The notes: generated by a model from the letters alone, not told the origin. A stretch of 64,000 bases of DNA from an uncultured Pelagibacteraceae bacterium (GCA_902560685.1 CACEMT010000003.1:1-64000); one strand, 5' to 3'; counted from the first letter of the stretch, positions 10,148 through 20,573 are shown. Numbers and translations: made by a program.

Positions 10148-11941
10148 ATGCTATCTTTCCTAAAGAGAAATTTACTTATTACAATACTTTTCTTTCTATC
10201 TTTATTTGTTGGTTTTTTAACCTTTTTAACATTTATAGATAAAAGTTTTATAGAGTTAAATGATACAAATCTTCAATCACTTTTAGTTTTAAGTGGTATT
10301 TTATTATTTATTTTATTAGCTTTAATTTATTTTGAAATAACAAATTCTTTTAAAAAAAATATAAATTTAAGAGGATCTATTGCGAACAAAAAATATATAA
10401 TATTTTTTTCTTTATTTACACTGATACCATCACTATTAATATCTATTTTTTCACTATTCTTATTTACTTTTGCTCTAGATAAATATTTAGATAAAAAAAT
10501 AACTACGGCTGTAAATAATTCGTATGAAATCGCAAAACAGTATGTTGATGAAAAAAGAAATAAAATAGAATCTGATATTGTTTTAATTGCTTACGATTTA
10601 AATAAATTTTCAAATTTATTTTTTGATAATCATGCACAATTTAAAAAATATTTTAGTACTCAAAAAATTTTAAGAAATATTGATCATCTCTATTTAATAG
10701 ACAATAAAGGCGACCTTATACTATCTGCAGATGATAACGTATACTTACCTATTGAAAATAGAGCTTTAAAAATGGTTTTAAACGATGAAAGACCGTTAAA
10801 GATCATTAATGCATTTGAAAATAAATCTGCTGCAATAATTAAACTTTCTAATTACGAAAATGTATATCTATACGCAATAAAATTTCTTGATAAAAATATA
10901 TCTAAATATTTAACCGAATCCGAGGAGGCAATTAATTTTTATTACACTGTTGAAAACCAAAACTTAGGTATAAGAATTTCATTTGCTATTATTTATATAA
11001 TTGTAGTTACTCTTTTACTTTTTATATCTATTAGTATAGCAATTAGATTTTCATCAAGATTTTTTATTTCAATAAATAATCTTATTTCTGCATCAAATGA
11101 AATAGGAAAGGGTAATTTAAATACAAAAGTCCCAGAAATAAAAGCTGATAAAGAAATGGAAATTTTAAATAAGAATTTTAATGCAATGATAGATAAACTT
11201 AAAGTTCAGCAGAACAAATTGCTGATCTCAGAAAGACATGAGGCCTGGGAAAGTATTGCAAGGAAACTTGCTCACGAAATTAAAAATCCTTTGACACCGA
11301 TGCAATTAACAATCGATAACTTAAAAACTAAATATTTAAGCAATTTAGATGATGAAAATAAAGAATTATATGAGAAAAATCTTTTATTAATGAAAAATCA
11401 AATTAAACAAATAGAAAATTTGGTAAATGAATTTTCTGATTTTGCAAGAATGCCAAAACCTCTATACCAAAAAAATGAAATTATTAAACTTATAACAAGT
11501 AATATTGAATTATTAAAAAAATTAGATGATTCGATTACAATTGATTTTAATTCTAATAATTTAAAAAAATTAGAAATTCATTGCGATGCTGAACAAATTT
11601 CTAGAGTCATATTAAACTTAATTAAGAATTCTATTGAAAGTATTCAGGAAAAAGCTTTAAAAAGCCTAGATTTTGATAAAAAAATTACTATAGATTTAAC
11701 TAAATTAAATAATTATACATTACTCACTATTAGAGATACTGGAGTTGGTTTCTCAAATAATGATAAAAATAATTTAATTAAACCTTATTACACTACGAAA
11801 AAAAATGGATCAGGATTAGGCTTGTCTATTGTAAATAAAATAATAAATGACCATAATGGAAATGTAGATTTTTTATCTAAAAAAAATGGAGCAAAGATAG
11901 AATTAACTTTACCATTAAATGTAAATAATAATGTTAACTGA
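10148..11941 (+). CDS. ntrY: Sensor histidine kinase NtrY-like
   Basis: N-terminal TM region, HAMP, ARKLAHEIKNPLTPMQLTIDNLK H-box, GSGLGLSIVNKI ATPase; precedes ntrX. Confidence 0.92.
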   Translation: MLSFLKRNLLITILFFLSLFVGFLTFLTFIDKSFIELNDTNLQSLLVLSGILLFILLALIYFEITNSFKKNINLRGSIANKKYIIFFSLFTLIPSLLISIFSLFLFTFALDKYLDKKITTAVNNSYEIAKQYVDEKRNKIESDIVLIAYDLNKFSNLFFDNHAQFKKYFSTQKILRNIDHLYLIDNKGDLILSADDNVYLPIENRALKMVLNDERPLKIINAFENKSAAIIKLSNYENVYLYAIKFLDKNISKYLTESEEAINFYYTVENQNLGIRISFAIIYIIVVTLLLFISISIAIRFSSRFFISINNLISASNEIGKGNLNTKVPEIKADKEMEILNKNFNAMIDKLKVQQNKLLISERHEAWESIARKLAHEIKNPLTPMQLTIDNLKTKYLSNLDDENKELYEKNLLLMKNQIKQIENLVNEFSDFARMPKPLYQKNEIIKLITSNIELLKKLDDSITIDFNSNNLKKLEIHCDAEQISRVILNLIKNSIESIQEKALKSLDFDKKITIDLTKLNNYTLLTIRDTGVGFSNNDKNNLIKPYYTTKKNGSGLGLSIVNKIINDHNGNVDFLSKKNGAKIELTLPLNVNNNVN

Positions 11942-13289
11942 AATATTAATAATTGATGATAATGCTGATATACGATTTGTAATTAATGAATTAATTACAG
12001 ACGCTGGTTACAAAACAAGATTAGCTGCTAACTACAATCAGGCTTTATCAGAAATAGATAAAAAATTACCAGATGTAGCAATAATAGATGTTAAATTAGA
12101 TAAAAGTGACAGAGACGGAATTGAACTTCTTAATCATATAAAAAGTAAAAATAAAGATATACCTGTTATTATAATTTCAGGTCATGCAAATATTGAAATG
12201 GCAGTTAATTCACTCCAATCAGGTGCATTTGAATTTATCCAAAAACCTTTTGATAAAGATAGACTATTAAATTTTGTCAAGCGTGCTGATGAAAATTCTA
12301 AATTAAAAAAAGAAAATAAATCTTTGCAAAATAAAATATTTCACACCTTTGAGATTATTGGCAAAAGTCAAAATATAATATCGATACGTGATCAAATTCA
12401 GAAACTTTCATCTTCAGAAAGTCGGGTATTTATTAGTGGTCCAACTGGTTCAGGAAAAGAATTGTTGGCTAGAAAAATACATAAAAATTCAAAAAGAAAT
12501 AAAAACCCCTTTATAATTATAAATGGAGCTTTATTAGAAGCTAAAAAATACGAAATGGAGTTGCTTGGAGAGGAAAAAAATGACGGTTCAATTCTTTATG
12601 GAGCATTAGAAAAAGCTTCTGGTGGAATATTATTAATTGATGAAGTAACAGAAATTCCACTTTCTATACAATCAAAAATATTAAGAATTTTAATTGACCA
12701 AAAGTTTAGAAGAGTTAATGGTAATCACGATATTAAAGTTGATGTAAGAATTATTTGTACTAATAGTAAAGATATTTCTAAAGAAATTATAAATGGTAAC
12801 TTTAGAGAAGATTTGTACCATAGATTAAATGTTTTTAATATCAGCATTGATCCATTAAGCAAAAGAATAGACGACATCCCACTTCTTGTTGATTATTTTC
12901 TAAAACATATGTGCAATAATTATAATATTAAATTCTTTTCAATAAATGATAACAGCTATTTATTAAATTATTCTTGGCCAGGGAATGTAAGAGAATTAAG
13001 AAATTTAATTGAAAGGGTTGTTATTTTATCTCAAGGCCAAAGTGAGCAGCAAATCTTAAATGTTATTAAAGAGTCAATTTCATCAAAAGCTTCAGATAAG
13101 AAATTTTCAATTTCAGACTCTTTGGCAATACCACTTAGAGAAGCACGCGAAAATTTCGAAAAGGAATATTTAACGACCCAAATAAAAAAATTTGGTGGAA
13201 ATATATCAAAAACAGCCAAATTTGTAGGCATGGAAAGATCAGCATTGCATCGAAAACTGAAATTACTTGGAGTTAAAGATTTAAATTAA
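11931..13289 (+). CDS. ntrX: Response regulator NtrX-like (REC-AAA+-Fis HTH)
   Basis: REC domain (LIIDDNADIR), AAA+ Walker A GPTGSGKE, Walker B GGILLIDE, C-terminal Fis-type HTH. Confidence 0.92.
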   Translation: MLTEILIIDDNADIRFVINELITDAGYKTRLAANYNQALSEIDKKLPDVAIIDVKLDKSDRDGIELLNHIKSKNKDIPVIIISGHANIEMAVNSLQSGAFEFIQKPFDKDRLLNFVKRADENSKLKKENKSLQNKIFHTFEIIGKSQNIISIRDQIQKLSSSESRVFISGPTGSGKELLARKIHKNSKRNKNPFIIINGALLEAKKYEMELLGEEKNDGSILYGALEKASGGILLIDEVTEIPLSIQSKILRILIDQKFRRVNGNHDIKVDVRIICTNSKDISKEIINGNFREDLYHRLNVFNISIDPLSKRIDDIPLLVDYFLKHMCNNYNIKFFSINDNSYLLNYSWPGNVRELRNLIERVVILSQGQSEQQILNVIKESISSKASDKKFSISDSLAIPLREARENFEKEYLTTQIKKFGGNISKTAKFVGMERSALHRKLKLLGVKDLN

Positions 13290-14662
13290 TGAATATAATT
13301 ATATGTGGAGCTGGAAGAGTAGGCTTTACTATCTCTAAATTACTAACTGAGCAAAACCATTCAGTCACTGTTATCGATCAATCTAGTGAAGATATACAAA
13401 AAATTACTGAGTCTTTAGATGTCAAAGCAATTGTAGGTAAGGCTACTTATCCTTCAATATTGGAGAAAGCGAACGGTACAGATGCTGATATGATTATTGC
13501 AGTCACAAGAAATGATGAAATTAATATGTTGATATGTCAAATAGCATATACAGCTTTTAATATACCCAAAAAAATTGCGAGAATAAGATCACAAAATTAT
13601 TTGGATCCAAAATTTTCCAAATTATATAATAAAGAAAATTTACCTATTGATGTAATAATTTCACCAGAATTAGAAATTGCAAAATCTATACATCGTAAAT
13701 TAGAATCACCCGGCGCTTTAGACAACGTTCCTTTTGCTGACAATAAAATTAAACTTTTAGAAATTCTAATTGAAGACTCATGCCCTATAGCTGATATAAA
13801 ACTTAACGAATTAACCAAGAAATTTCCAAAATTAAATGCCAATATACTTGGTGTTATAAGAGATGAAAAATTTATTTTTCTTAAAAAAAATGATGTAATG
13901 AAAAAAAGTGACAAAGCTTATGTTATAATTAACTCTTCACAAATGACTGAAACACTAAAAGCATTTGGACATAACGAAAAAATTTCTAACAAAATCCTTA
14001 TTATAGGAGGAGGAAATGTTGGTTTTAATTTAGCCAAAAATATTGAACAATCTTTTGAAGATGCAAGAATAAAAATTATTGAAAAGGACAAAAATAGAGC
14101 TGAATTTATTGCTAATGAATTAAATAATACAATCGTAATAAATGGTAATGGTCTCGACGAAGATATATTGTCAGAAGTAAATTTAGAAGATGTTGAAACT
14201 GTTTTGGCTTTAACAAATGATGATGAAGATAATTTAATGGTAAGTGTAATTGTAGAGAAATTTTCAAAAGATAAAAGAACTATGGCATTAATAAACAAGC
14301 CTAACTACTCACTACTAAAATCATCTTTAAAAATTGACGATCTAATTGATCCAAGATTAACTACTGTATCAAGTATTTTAAAACATGTTCACAAAGGAAC
14401 AATTGAAAATGCATACTCTATATTAAATGGTGAGTATGAAGTAATTGAAGCTGAAATTATTGAAACTTCAGAACTAATAAATAAAGAACTTAAAAATTCC
14501 AACCTTCCTGATGAAATAAGAATTGGTGCTGTTCTTAGAAAAGATGAGATAATTATACCAAGATCTAATTTTGTATTTCAAAAAAAAGATACAGTTGTTT
14601 TTTTGGCAAAAAAAGACCAAATTCAATTGGTAGAAAATTTATTTAGATTAAGCGCAGTATAA
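13289..14662 (+). CDS. trkA: Trk system potassium uptake protein TrkA
   Basis: Duplicated RCK/Rossmann domains (IICGAGRVGFTISKLL; ILIIGGGNVGFNLAKN). Confidence 0.95.
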   Translation: MNIIICGAGRVGFTISKLLTEQNHSVTVIDQSSEDIQKITESLDVKAIVGKATYPSILEKANGTDADMIIAVTRNDEINMLICQIAYTAFNIPKKIARIRSQNYLDPKFSKLYNKENLPIDVIISPELEIAKSIHRKLESPGALDNVPFADNKIKLLEILIEDSCPIADIKLNELTKKFPKLNANILGVIRDEKFIFLKKNDVMKKSDKAYVIINSSQMTETLKAFGHNEKISNKILIIGGGNVGFNLAKNIEQSFEDARIKIIEKDKNRAEFIANELNNTIVINGNGLDEDILSEVNLEDVETVLALTNDDEDNLMVSVIVEKFSKDKRTMALINKPNYSLLKSSLKIDDLIDPRLTTVSSILKHVHKGTIENAYSILNGEYEVIEAEIIETSELINKELKNSNLPDEIRIGAVLRKDEIIIPRSNFVFQKKDTVVFLAKKDQIQLVENLFRLSAV

Positions 14663-14666
14663 TTCT

Positions 14667-16073
14667 ATGAACAAATTTATCCTAAATTACTTAGGACTCT
14701 TTTTTATATTATTATCTGTATTGTCTTTTTTTAATATAGTTTATTCCTATTATTTTAAACTATATTTAAATATAAATACCTACTTTTATACATTTTGTAT
14801 TTCCTTAATTATCGGATTGTTTTCTTTTTTTTATAAAAGTCTTGATAGTAAAATTACCATATATCAAAAAATTTTTGCAGTATTTATAGGATATATTTTA
14901 TTACCTCTAGTAATAGCTATTCCAATTTATCTAAGTATTTATAATGTATCTTTTTTAGACTGTTATTTTGAGTCAATATCAGGTTTCACCTCAACTGGAT
15001 TTACTATTTTTGATAATATTAAACATATAGATGAAAGTTTAATTTTATGGAGATCAACATCTCAATGGATAGGTGGTATATATTTTTTATTTTCTATTTT
15101 GCTCCTAATAGATATCTTTGATAGCAGTTTAAGAAAATCTTTAACTAATTTTATAACTTTTAATTATTCAGAAATTTTTAAGCAATTTATAAAAATTTTA
15201 ATTTTATATACATCATTAACATTCTTTATATTTTTAATTTTAAAATTAATAGATTTAAGAACTTTTGATTCTTTCAATTTATCAATGACAATTATATCAT
15301 CAGGTGGATTTCTCCCAGTTAACAGCATAGATAGTATTATTAATACAAACTTAAAAGAAATTGGAATGTCATTTTTAATGTTATTTTCTTTTTTTAGTTT
15401 GTACTTAATTTATAATATTATCTTTTTGAAAGACAAAAGCCTAAATTTTTTTGCCGAAGATATTTATTTATTTATTTATTTTATTATTTTAATTATTATT
15501 TTTTTTGTTTTATTTAATTTCAATTATAACTTTTCTTCGATTTTATTTTCATTAACAAGTAGCATGTCCAATATAGGAATTTCATTAAATGATACTCCAT
15601 CAAATTTATGGTTTTTATATTTAATGATTGTTATTATTGGTGGTTCCTTCTTTTCAACCAGTTCTGGTTTGAGACTTTTAAAAATATATTTTTTGTTTAA
15701 GCACTCCATAAATGAAATACTTTCATATTCTAAACCAAATAATGTATATATTAATAAATTTCACTTAATTGAGTCGAATGTTGATCAAAAAGATATTAAT
15801 AAATATTTTCTGTCAGTATTGGTTTTTATTATTTCTTTATTTTTAATCACTTTATTATTTACAATATTTAATATAAATTTTGATGAAGCTTTCAAATTAG
15901 GTATTTTAACATTAATGAATACCGTTAATTCATCTATGTATGATTTAAGCAATTTTAATTTTATTGACTTAAATGCACAATCCAAACTAGTAATGATTGT
16001 ATTTATGATAATTGGTAGAGTTGAACTGTTAACTTTATTAATAATTGCTAAAAAATTTCTTTTTAAAAATTAA
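14667..16073 (+). CDS. trkH: Trk/Ktr potassium transporter membrane subunit TrkH
   Basis: Multi-TM; SISGFTSTGFT and RSTSQWIGGIYF selectivity/pore motifs; follows trkA. Confidence 0.93.
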   Translation: MNKFILNYLGLFFILLSVLSFFNIVYSYYFKLYLNINTYFYTFCISLIIGLFSFFYKSLDSKITIYQKIFAVFIGYILLPLVIAIPIYLSIYNVSFLDCYFESISGFTSTGFTIFDNIKHIDESLILWRSTSQWIGGIYFLFSILLLIDIFDSSLRKSLTNFITFNYSEIFKQFIKILILYTSLTFFIFLILKLIDLRTFDSFNLSMTIISSGGFLPVNSIDSIINTNLKEIGMSFLMLFSFFSLYLIYNIIFLKDKSLNFFAEDIYLFIYFIILIIIFFVLFNFNYNFSSILFSLTSSMSNIGISLNDTPSNLWFLYLMIVIIGGSFFSTSSGLRLLKIYFLFKHSINEILSYSKPNNVYINKFHLIESNVDQKDINKYFLSVLVFIISLFLITLLFTIFNINFDEAFKLGILTLMNTVNSSMYDLSNFNFIDLNAQSKLVMIVFMIIGRVELLTLLIIAKKFLFKN

Positions 16074-16099
16074 ATTTATATTATATAACCTTATCCGAT

Positions 16100-16176
16100 G
16101 CGCCCTTAGCTCAGCTGGATAGAGCAACGGTTTTCTAAACCGTGGGTCGGAGGTTCGAATCCTTCAGGGCGCGCCA
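16100..16176 (+). tRNA. tRNA-Arg (anticodon TCT), encoded CCA
   Basis: GCGCCCT/AGGGCGC acceptor stem, anticodon loop TTTCTAA, GGTTCGAATCC T-arm. Confidence 0.96.
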
Positions 16177-16181
16177 TTTTT

Positions 16182-16203
16182 ACCTATCTATAGAGGTTTT
16201 TTT
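16182..16203 (+). terminator. Candidate intrinsic terminator after tRNA-Arg
   Basis: ACCTAT...AGAGGT imperfect hairpin followed by a T7 run. Confidence 0.5.
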
Positions 16204-16240
16204 AATATTGATGATGGCCTTTGTTTCTGCTTTACTTAAG

Positions 16241-16280
16241 ATAATTCAAATTCATTTTTGAATTATTTGTTAACAAATAA
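16241..16280 (+). promoter_or_regulatory. Two overlapping inverted repeats in the aapJ leader
   Basis: ATAATTCAA(16241-16249)/TTGAATTAT(16258-16266) and perfect 18-bp palindrome TTATTTGTTAACAAATAA (16263-16280), about 20 nt before the aapJ ATG. Confidence 0.5.
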
Positions 16281-16300
16281 ATAAACAAGAGGAATAAATA

Positions 16301-17341
16301 ATGTTTAAATTAATAAAACAATTGACTTCTTTAGCTACTGTAGTTGCTGTGTTGTTTGCTTTTACAACTGAAACTATGGCTGCAAAGAAATCAAAAACAC
16401 TTAAAAACACTCAGAAAAAAGGTTTTGTAAGATGTGGTGTTTCTCAAGGTCTACCAGGATTTTCTAATGCTGATGCAGCTGGAAATTGGACAGGTGTTGA
16501 CGTTGACGTATGTAGAGCGGTTGCTGCTGCAGTACTAGGTGATGCGAACAAAGTTAAGTTCACTCCATTAAGTGCTAAAGAAAGATTTACAGCTCTAACT
16601 TCTGGTGAGATTGATATCTTATCAAGAAACACAACTTGGACTCTTTCTAGAGATGCTGACATCGGTCTTACTTTCGTTGGAGTAAACTTCTACGATGGTC
16701 AAGGATTTATGGTTAGAAAAAATTCAGGATACTCATCTGTGAATGATTTCAAAAACGGTATTTCTGCATGTACAAACCTAGGAACAACAACTGAACTTAA
16801 CATGAGAGACTTCTTTAACTCTAAAGGAATTTCTTATGAGCCAGTAACTTTTGAAAAAGCTGACGAAGTTGTTGCTGCTTATGATGCTGGAAGATGTGAT
16901 ACTTACACTACTGATAAATCTGGTTTAGCTGCTCAAAGAATTAAATTGAGTGCTCCAGATGACCACATAGTTTTACCTGAAACTATTTCAAAAGAGCCTT
17001 TAGGCCCAGTTGTTAGACAAGGTGATTCTGTATGGGAAGATATCGTAAGATGGTCTTTGAACGTTATGATCGAAGCTGAAGAATACGGTGTTAATTCTGC
17101 AAATGCAGATTCTATGAAAACTTCTGACAATCCAGCAGTAAAAAGACTAGTTGGAGCAGAAGGTGAATTAGGTGCTGCTTTTGGTTTAGATAACGAGTGG
17201 AGTTTAAGAATTATCAAACAAGTTGGTAACTATGGTGAAAGTTATAAGAGAAATATAGCTGACACTGGTATTTTGCCTGACAGAGGTCCAAACGAATTAT
17301 GGACAAAAGGCGGAATTCTTTACGTACCACCTGCAAGATAA
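16301..17341 (+). CDS. aapJ: General L-amino acid ABC transporter, substrate-binding protein AapJ
   Basis: Signal peptide, GFVRCGVSQGLPGFSNADAAGNWTGVDVDVCRAVAAAVLGD; followed by two permeases and ATPase. Confidence 0.95.
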   Translation: MFKLIKQLTSLATVVAVLFAFTTETMAAKKSKTLKNTQKKGFVRCGVSQGLPGFSNADAAGNWTGVDVDVCRAVAAAVLGDANKVKFTPLSAKERFTALTSGEIDILSRNTTWTLSRDADIGLTFVGVNFYDGQGFMVRKNSGYSSVNDFKNGISACTNLGTTTELNMRDFFNSKGISYEPVTFEKADEVVAAYDAGRCDTYTTDKSGLAAQRIKLSAPDDHIVLPETISKEPLGPVVRQGDSVWEDIVRWSLNVMIEAEEYGVNSANADSMKTSDNPAVKRLVGAEGELGAAFGLDNEWSLRIIKQVGNYGESYKRNIADTGILPDRGPNELWTKGGILYVPPAR

Positions 17342-17360
17342 TTTTTATCTAATAATCTTT

Positions 17361-17393
17361 AAAAAGGGCTAGATTTTTCTAGCCCTTTTTTTA
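17361..17393 (+). terminator. Strong intrinsic terminator/attenuator between aapJ and aapQ
   Basis: 13-bp perfect stem AAAAAGGGCTAGA-TTTT-TCTAGCCCTTTTT followed by T-rich tract. Confidence 0.88.
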
Positions 17394-17413
17394 TAGTACC
17401 TCATATTTAATTT

Positions 17414-18565
17414 ATGAATTTTAAGCTAAACAAAATAATCCCACAATTAGCAACATTATTAGCAGTAATTTTAGTTTTTGGTTTTTTAACTTATAACGCA
17501 CAAGTTAATATGGATAATAGGGGGATTGAGTTTGGTTTTGGTTTTTTAACTCAAGAATCTTCCTTTGATGTTCAATTTTCATTAATTGATTATGATGGCT
17601 CACATTCTTACGCTAGAGCATATTTAGTAGGATTGTTAAATACTCTTTTAGTTGCTTTCATAGGAATTATATTATCAACAATTCTAGGAGTAATAGTTGG
17701 TATAGCTCGTCTTTCACCTAACTATTTAATTGAAAGAACAGCAGCCTGGTATGTAGAATTTTTTAGAAATATTCCTTTACTATTACAGATATTTTTTTGG
17801 TATTTTGCAGCACTTAGAGCATTACCTTTACCTCAAGATACAGAACCAATGCTTGGAGTTTTTTTCTTAACAATTAAAGGTCTATTTGTTCCTAGATTTG
17901 TTTGGGAAAATTTAGATATATTTTTTTATTCAATAATTGCGGCAATAATTTCTATTATAGTAATTAGAAACTATGCAAGAAAATTACAAGAAAATGAAGG
18001 TAAACAACTACCAGTATTTTATATTTCAATAGGATTATTTATAATTTTACCATTGATAACTTTTTTAGTTGGTGGTGTTTCATTAAATTTTTCAATTCCT
18101 GAATTGGAACAAATGTCTAATACTTCATTTAAATATAAAGGCGGTCTTGGCATACCTCCCGAGCTTATAGCTTTAACTCTTGCATTAGGTCTATATACAG
18201 CAACATTTATCGCTGAGTGTGTTAGAGCTGGTATACAAGGTATTAGCAAAGGTCAAAAAGAAGCTGCAGCTTCTATTGGTTTAACACCTAATCAAATATT
18301 AAAATTAGTGATTATGCCTCAAGCCTTAAGAATTATAATTCCACCTACTACAAACCAATATTTAAATTTAACAAAAAACTCTTCTCTTGCAGCAGCTATA
18401 GCTTACCCAGATCTAGTTTTAATTTTTGCAGGTACTGCGTTAATGCAAACTGGAAGAGCAATTGAAATAGTTTCTATAACCATGCTTACGTATTTATCAA
18501 TAAGTTTGTCAATTTCAGTTTTAATGAATTGGTATAATAAAAAAATAGCGATTAAAGAAAAATAA
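17414..18565 (+). CDS. aapQ: General L-amino acid ABC transporter permease AapQ
   Basis: His/Glu/Gln/Arg/opine family permease; EFFRNIPLLLQIFFWY, GLTPNQILKLVIMPQALRIIIPP. Confidence 0.93.
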   Translation: MNFKLNKIIPQLATLLAVILVFGFLTYNAQVNMDNRGIEFGFGFLTQESSFDVQFSLIDYDGSHSYARAYLVGLLNTLLVAFIGIILSTILGVIVGIARLSPNYLIERTAAWYVEFFRNIPLLLQIFFWYFAALRALPLPQDTEPMLGVFFLTIKGLFVPRFVWENLDIFFYSIIAAIISIIVIRNYARKLQENEGKQLPVFYISIGLFIILPLITFLVGGVSLNFSIPELEQMSNTSFKYKGGLGIPPELIALTLALGLYTATFIAECVRAGIQGISKGQKEAAASIGLTPNQILKLVIMPQALRIIIPPTTNQYLNLTKNSSLAAAIAYPDLVLIFAGTALMQTGRAIEIVSITMLTYLSISLSISVLMNWYNKKIAIKEK

Positions 18566-19836
18566 TGAATAAATTAAATTTTTTAAGACCTAATATTGAA
18601 AATCTAAATACTTATTTGTATTCAGGTATTTTTTTAATTTCTATTGCTATTTTAGATGTTACTTTAAATTCCTTTTTCAATACTAATATTACATCATTTT
18701 TACCAAATTTTATTAGCTTCCTATTACCTTTGATAATAGGAACAGTAGGCTTGCATATAATTAGAATTGAATTTTCAGGTATTAAAAATTTGGATTTATT
18801 AAATAAAAATATAAATACAAATACATTTAATGCAGTTTTAACTCTACTAATAATATTTGCAGTTATAAAATCAATTCCACCATTCCTTAGTTGGTTCATA
18901 ATTGATGCAACTATATCGGGAGATACAAAAGAAGCTTGTACAGGCACAGGCGCTTGCTGGACGTATATAAAAATTTGGTTAAATAGATTTATTTATGGAA
19001 TGTATCCAAATGAACTTCAATGGAGAATAAATTTATCTTTTATTGCTTTAATTGCACTAGCATTTGTTGGTTTAATTCCTTCAGAAAAATTTAAGAAATT
19101 TTTAACTTTGTATTATGTAGTAATTTATCCAATTATAGCTTTTGTATTGATTTACTATTTAATTTCAGGTGGCGCTTTTGGTCTTGAGTGGGTTGAAACT
19201 GGAGCTTGGGGTGGCTTATCTTTAACTTTCATAGTTTCCTTTTTCTGCTTAATTTTCTGCTTTCCCGTTGGAATGTTTTTAGCTCTTGGAAGAAGATCTG
19301 AATTACCAACTGTTAGATATATTTCAGTAGGATTTATAGAATTTTGGAGAGGTGTACCTTTAATTACAGTTTTATTTATGTCATCTGTAATGTTTCCAAT
19401 GTTTTTACCAGAAGATTTTTTCATGGATAAATTAGTAAGAGTAATTATTGCTATTTCTTTATTTGAAGCAGCTTATGTGGCAGAAGTTATTAGAGGAGGA
19501 TTACAAGCATTACCACGTGGACAATATGATGCCGCAAAATCATTAGGCATGGGATATTGGAAAATGCATATTTTCGTAATTTTACCTCAAGCATTAAAAT
19601 TAGTTATTCCAGGAATTGCTAATACTTTTTTAGCACTAGTGAAAGATACGCCATTAATCTTTGTAGTTGGATTATTAGAAATAGTAGGAATGTTAAATTT
19701 AGCAAAAACCAATCCCAAATGGCTAGGTTATGCAATGGAAGGTTATGTTTTTGCAGCAATAATTTTCTGGATTATTTGTTATGCAATGAGTAAATATAGC
19801 TACAATTTAGAAATAAAATATAAAACTGATAGATAA
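18565..19836 (+). CDS. aapM: General L-amino acid ABC transporter permease AapM
   Basis: [45 protein letters not shown]. Confidence 0.93.
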   Translation: MNKLNFLRPNIENLNTYLYSGIFLISIAILDVTLNSFFNTNITSFLPNFISFLLPLIIGTVGLHIIRIEFSGIKNLDLLNKNINTNTFNAVLTLLIIFAVIKSIPPFLSWFIIDATISGDTKEACTGTGACWTYIKIWLNRFIYGMYPNELQWRINLSFIALIALAFVGLIPSEKFKKFLTLYYVVIYPIIAFVLIYYLISGGAFGLEWVETGAWGGLSLTFIVSFFCLIFCFPVGMFLALGRRSELPTVRYISVGFIEFWRGVPLITVLFMSSVMFPMFLPEDFFMDKLVRVIIAISLFEAAYVAEVIRGGLQALPRGQYDAAKSLGMGYWKMHIFVILPQALKLVIPGIANTFLALVKDTPLIFVVGLLEIVGMLNLAKTNPKWLGYAMEGYVFAAIIFWIICYAMSKYSYNLEIKYKTDR

Positions 19837-19838
19837 AA

Positions 19839-20573
19839 ATGTCTGATCCAATAATTAAAATAGAAGGTATGAATAAATGGTTTGGAGATTTTCAAGTTTT
19901 AAAAGATATTGATTTAGAAGTAGAAAAAAACAAAAAAATTGTTGTTTGTGGACCTTCAGGATCTGGAAAGTCAACTCTAATTAGATGTATAAATAGATTA
20001 GAGGAACATCAAAAAGGTACGATTACAGTTGATGGAACAGAACTTACAGAAAATACAAAAAACATAGAAGCTATAAGAGCTGAAGTTGGAATGGTATTTC
20101 AACAATTTAATTTATTTCCACACCTATCAATTTTAGATAATTGCACATTGGCACCAATATGGGTAAAAAAAATGCCCAAAAAAGAAGCAGAAGAACTTGC
20201 AATGAAACAATTAGAACAAGTTCAAATAGCTGACCAAGCTCAAAAATTTCCTGGACAATTATCAGGTGGACAGCAACAAAGATGCGCAATCGCAAGAGCA
20301 TTATGCATGGAACCTAAAATTATGTTATTTGACGAACCAACATCAGCACTTGATCCAGAAATGATTAAAGAAGTGCTGGATGCAATGGTTAATTTAGCTA
20401 AGGCAGGTATGACTATGATAGTTGTAACTCATGAAATGGGCTTTGCTAAAGAAGTTGCTGATGAAGTAATATTTATGGATGAAGGAATGATAGTAGAAAA
20501 AGCTGAAACCAAAGAGTTTTTTGCCAACCCAAAAAGCGACAGAACTAAACTGTTTTTAAGTCAAATACTATAA
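19839..20573 (+). CDS. aapP: General L-amino acid ABC transporter ATP-binding protein AapP
   Basis: Walker [18 protein letters not shown] signature, Walker [15 protein letters not shown]. Confidence 0.95.
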   Translation: MSDPIIKIEGMNKWFGDFQVLKDIDLEVEKNKKIVVCGPSGSGKSTLIRCINRLEEHQKGTITVDGTELTENTKNIEAIRAEVGMVFQQFNLFPHLSILDNCTLAPIWVKKMPKKEAEELAMKQLEQVQIADQAQKFPGQLSGGQQQRCAIARALCMEPKIMLFDEPTSALDPEMIKEVLDAMVNLAKAGMTMIVVTHEMGFAKEVADEVIFMDEGMIVEKAETKEFFANPKSDRTKLFLSQIL

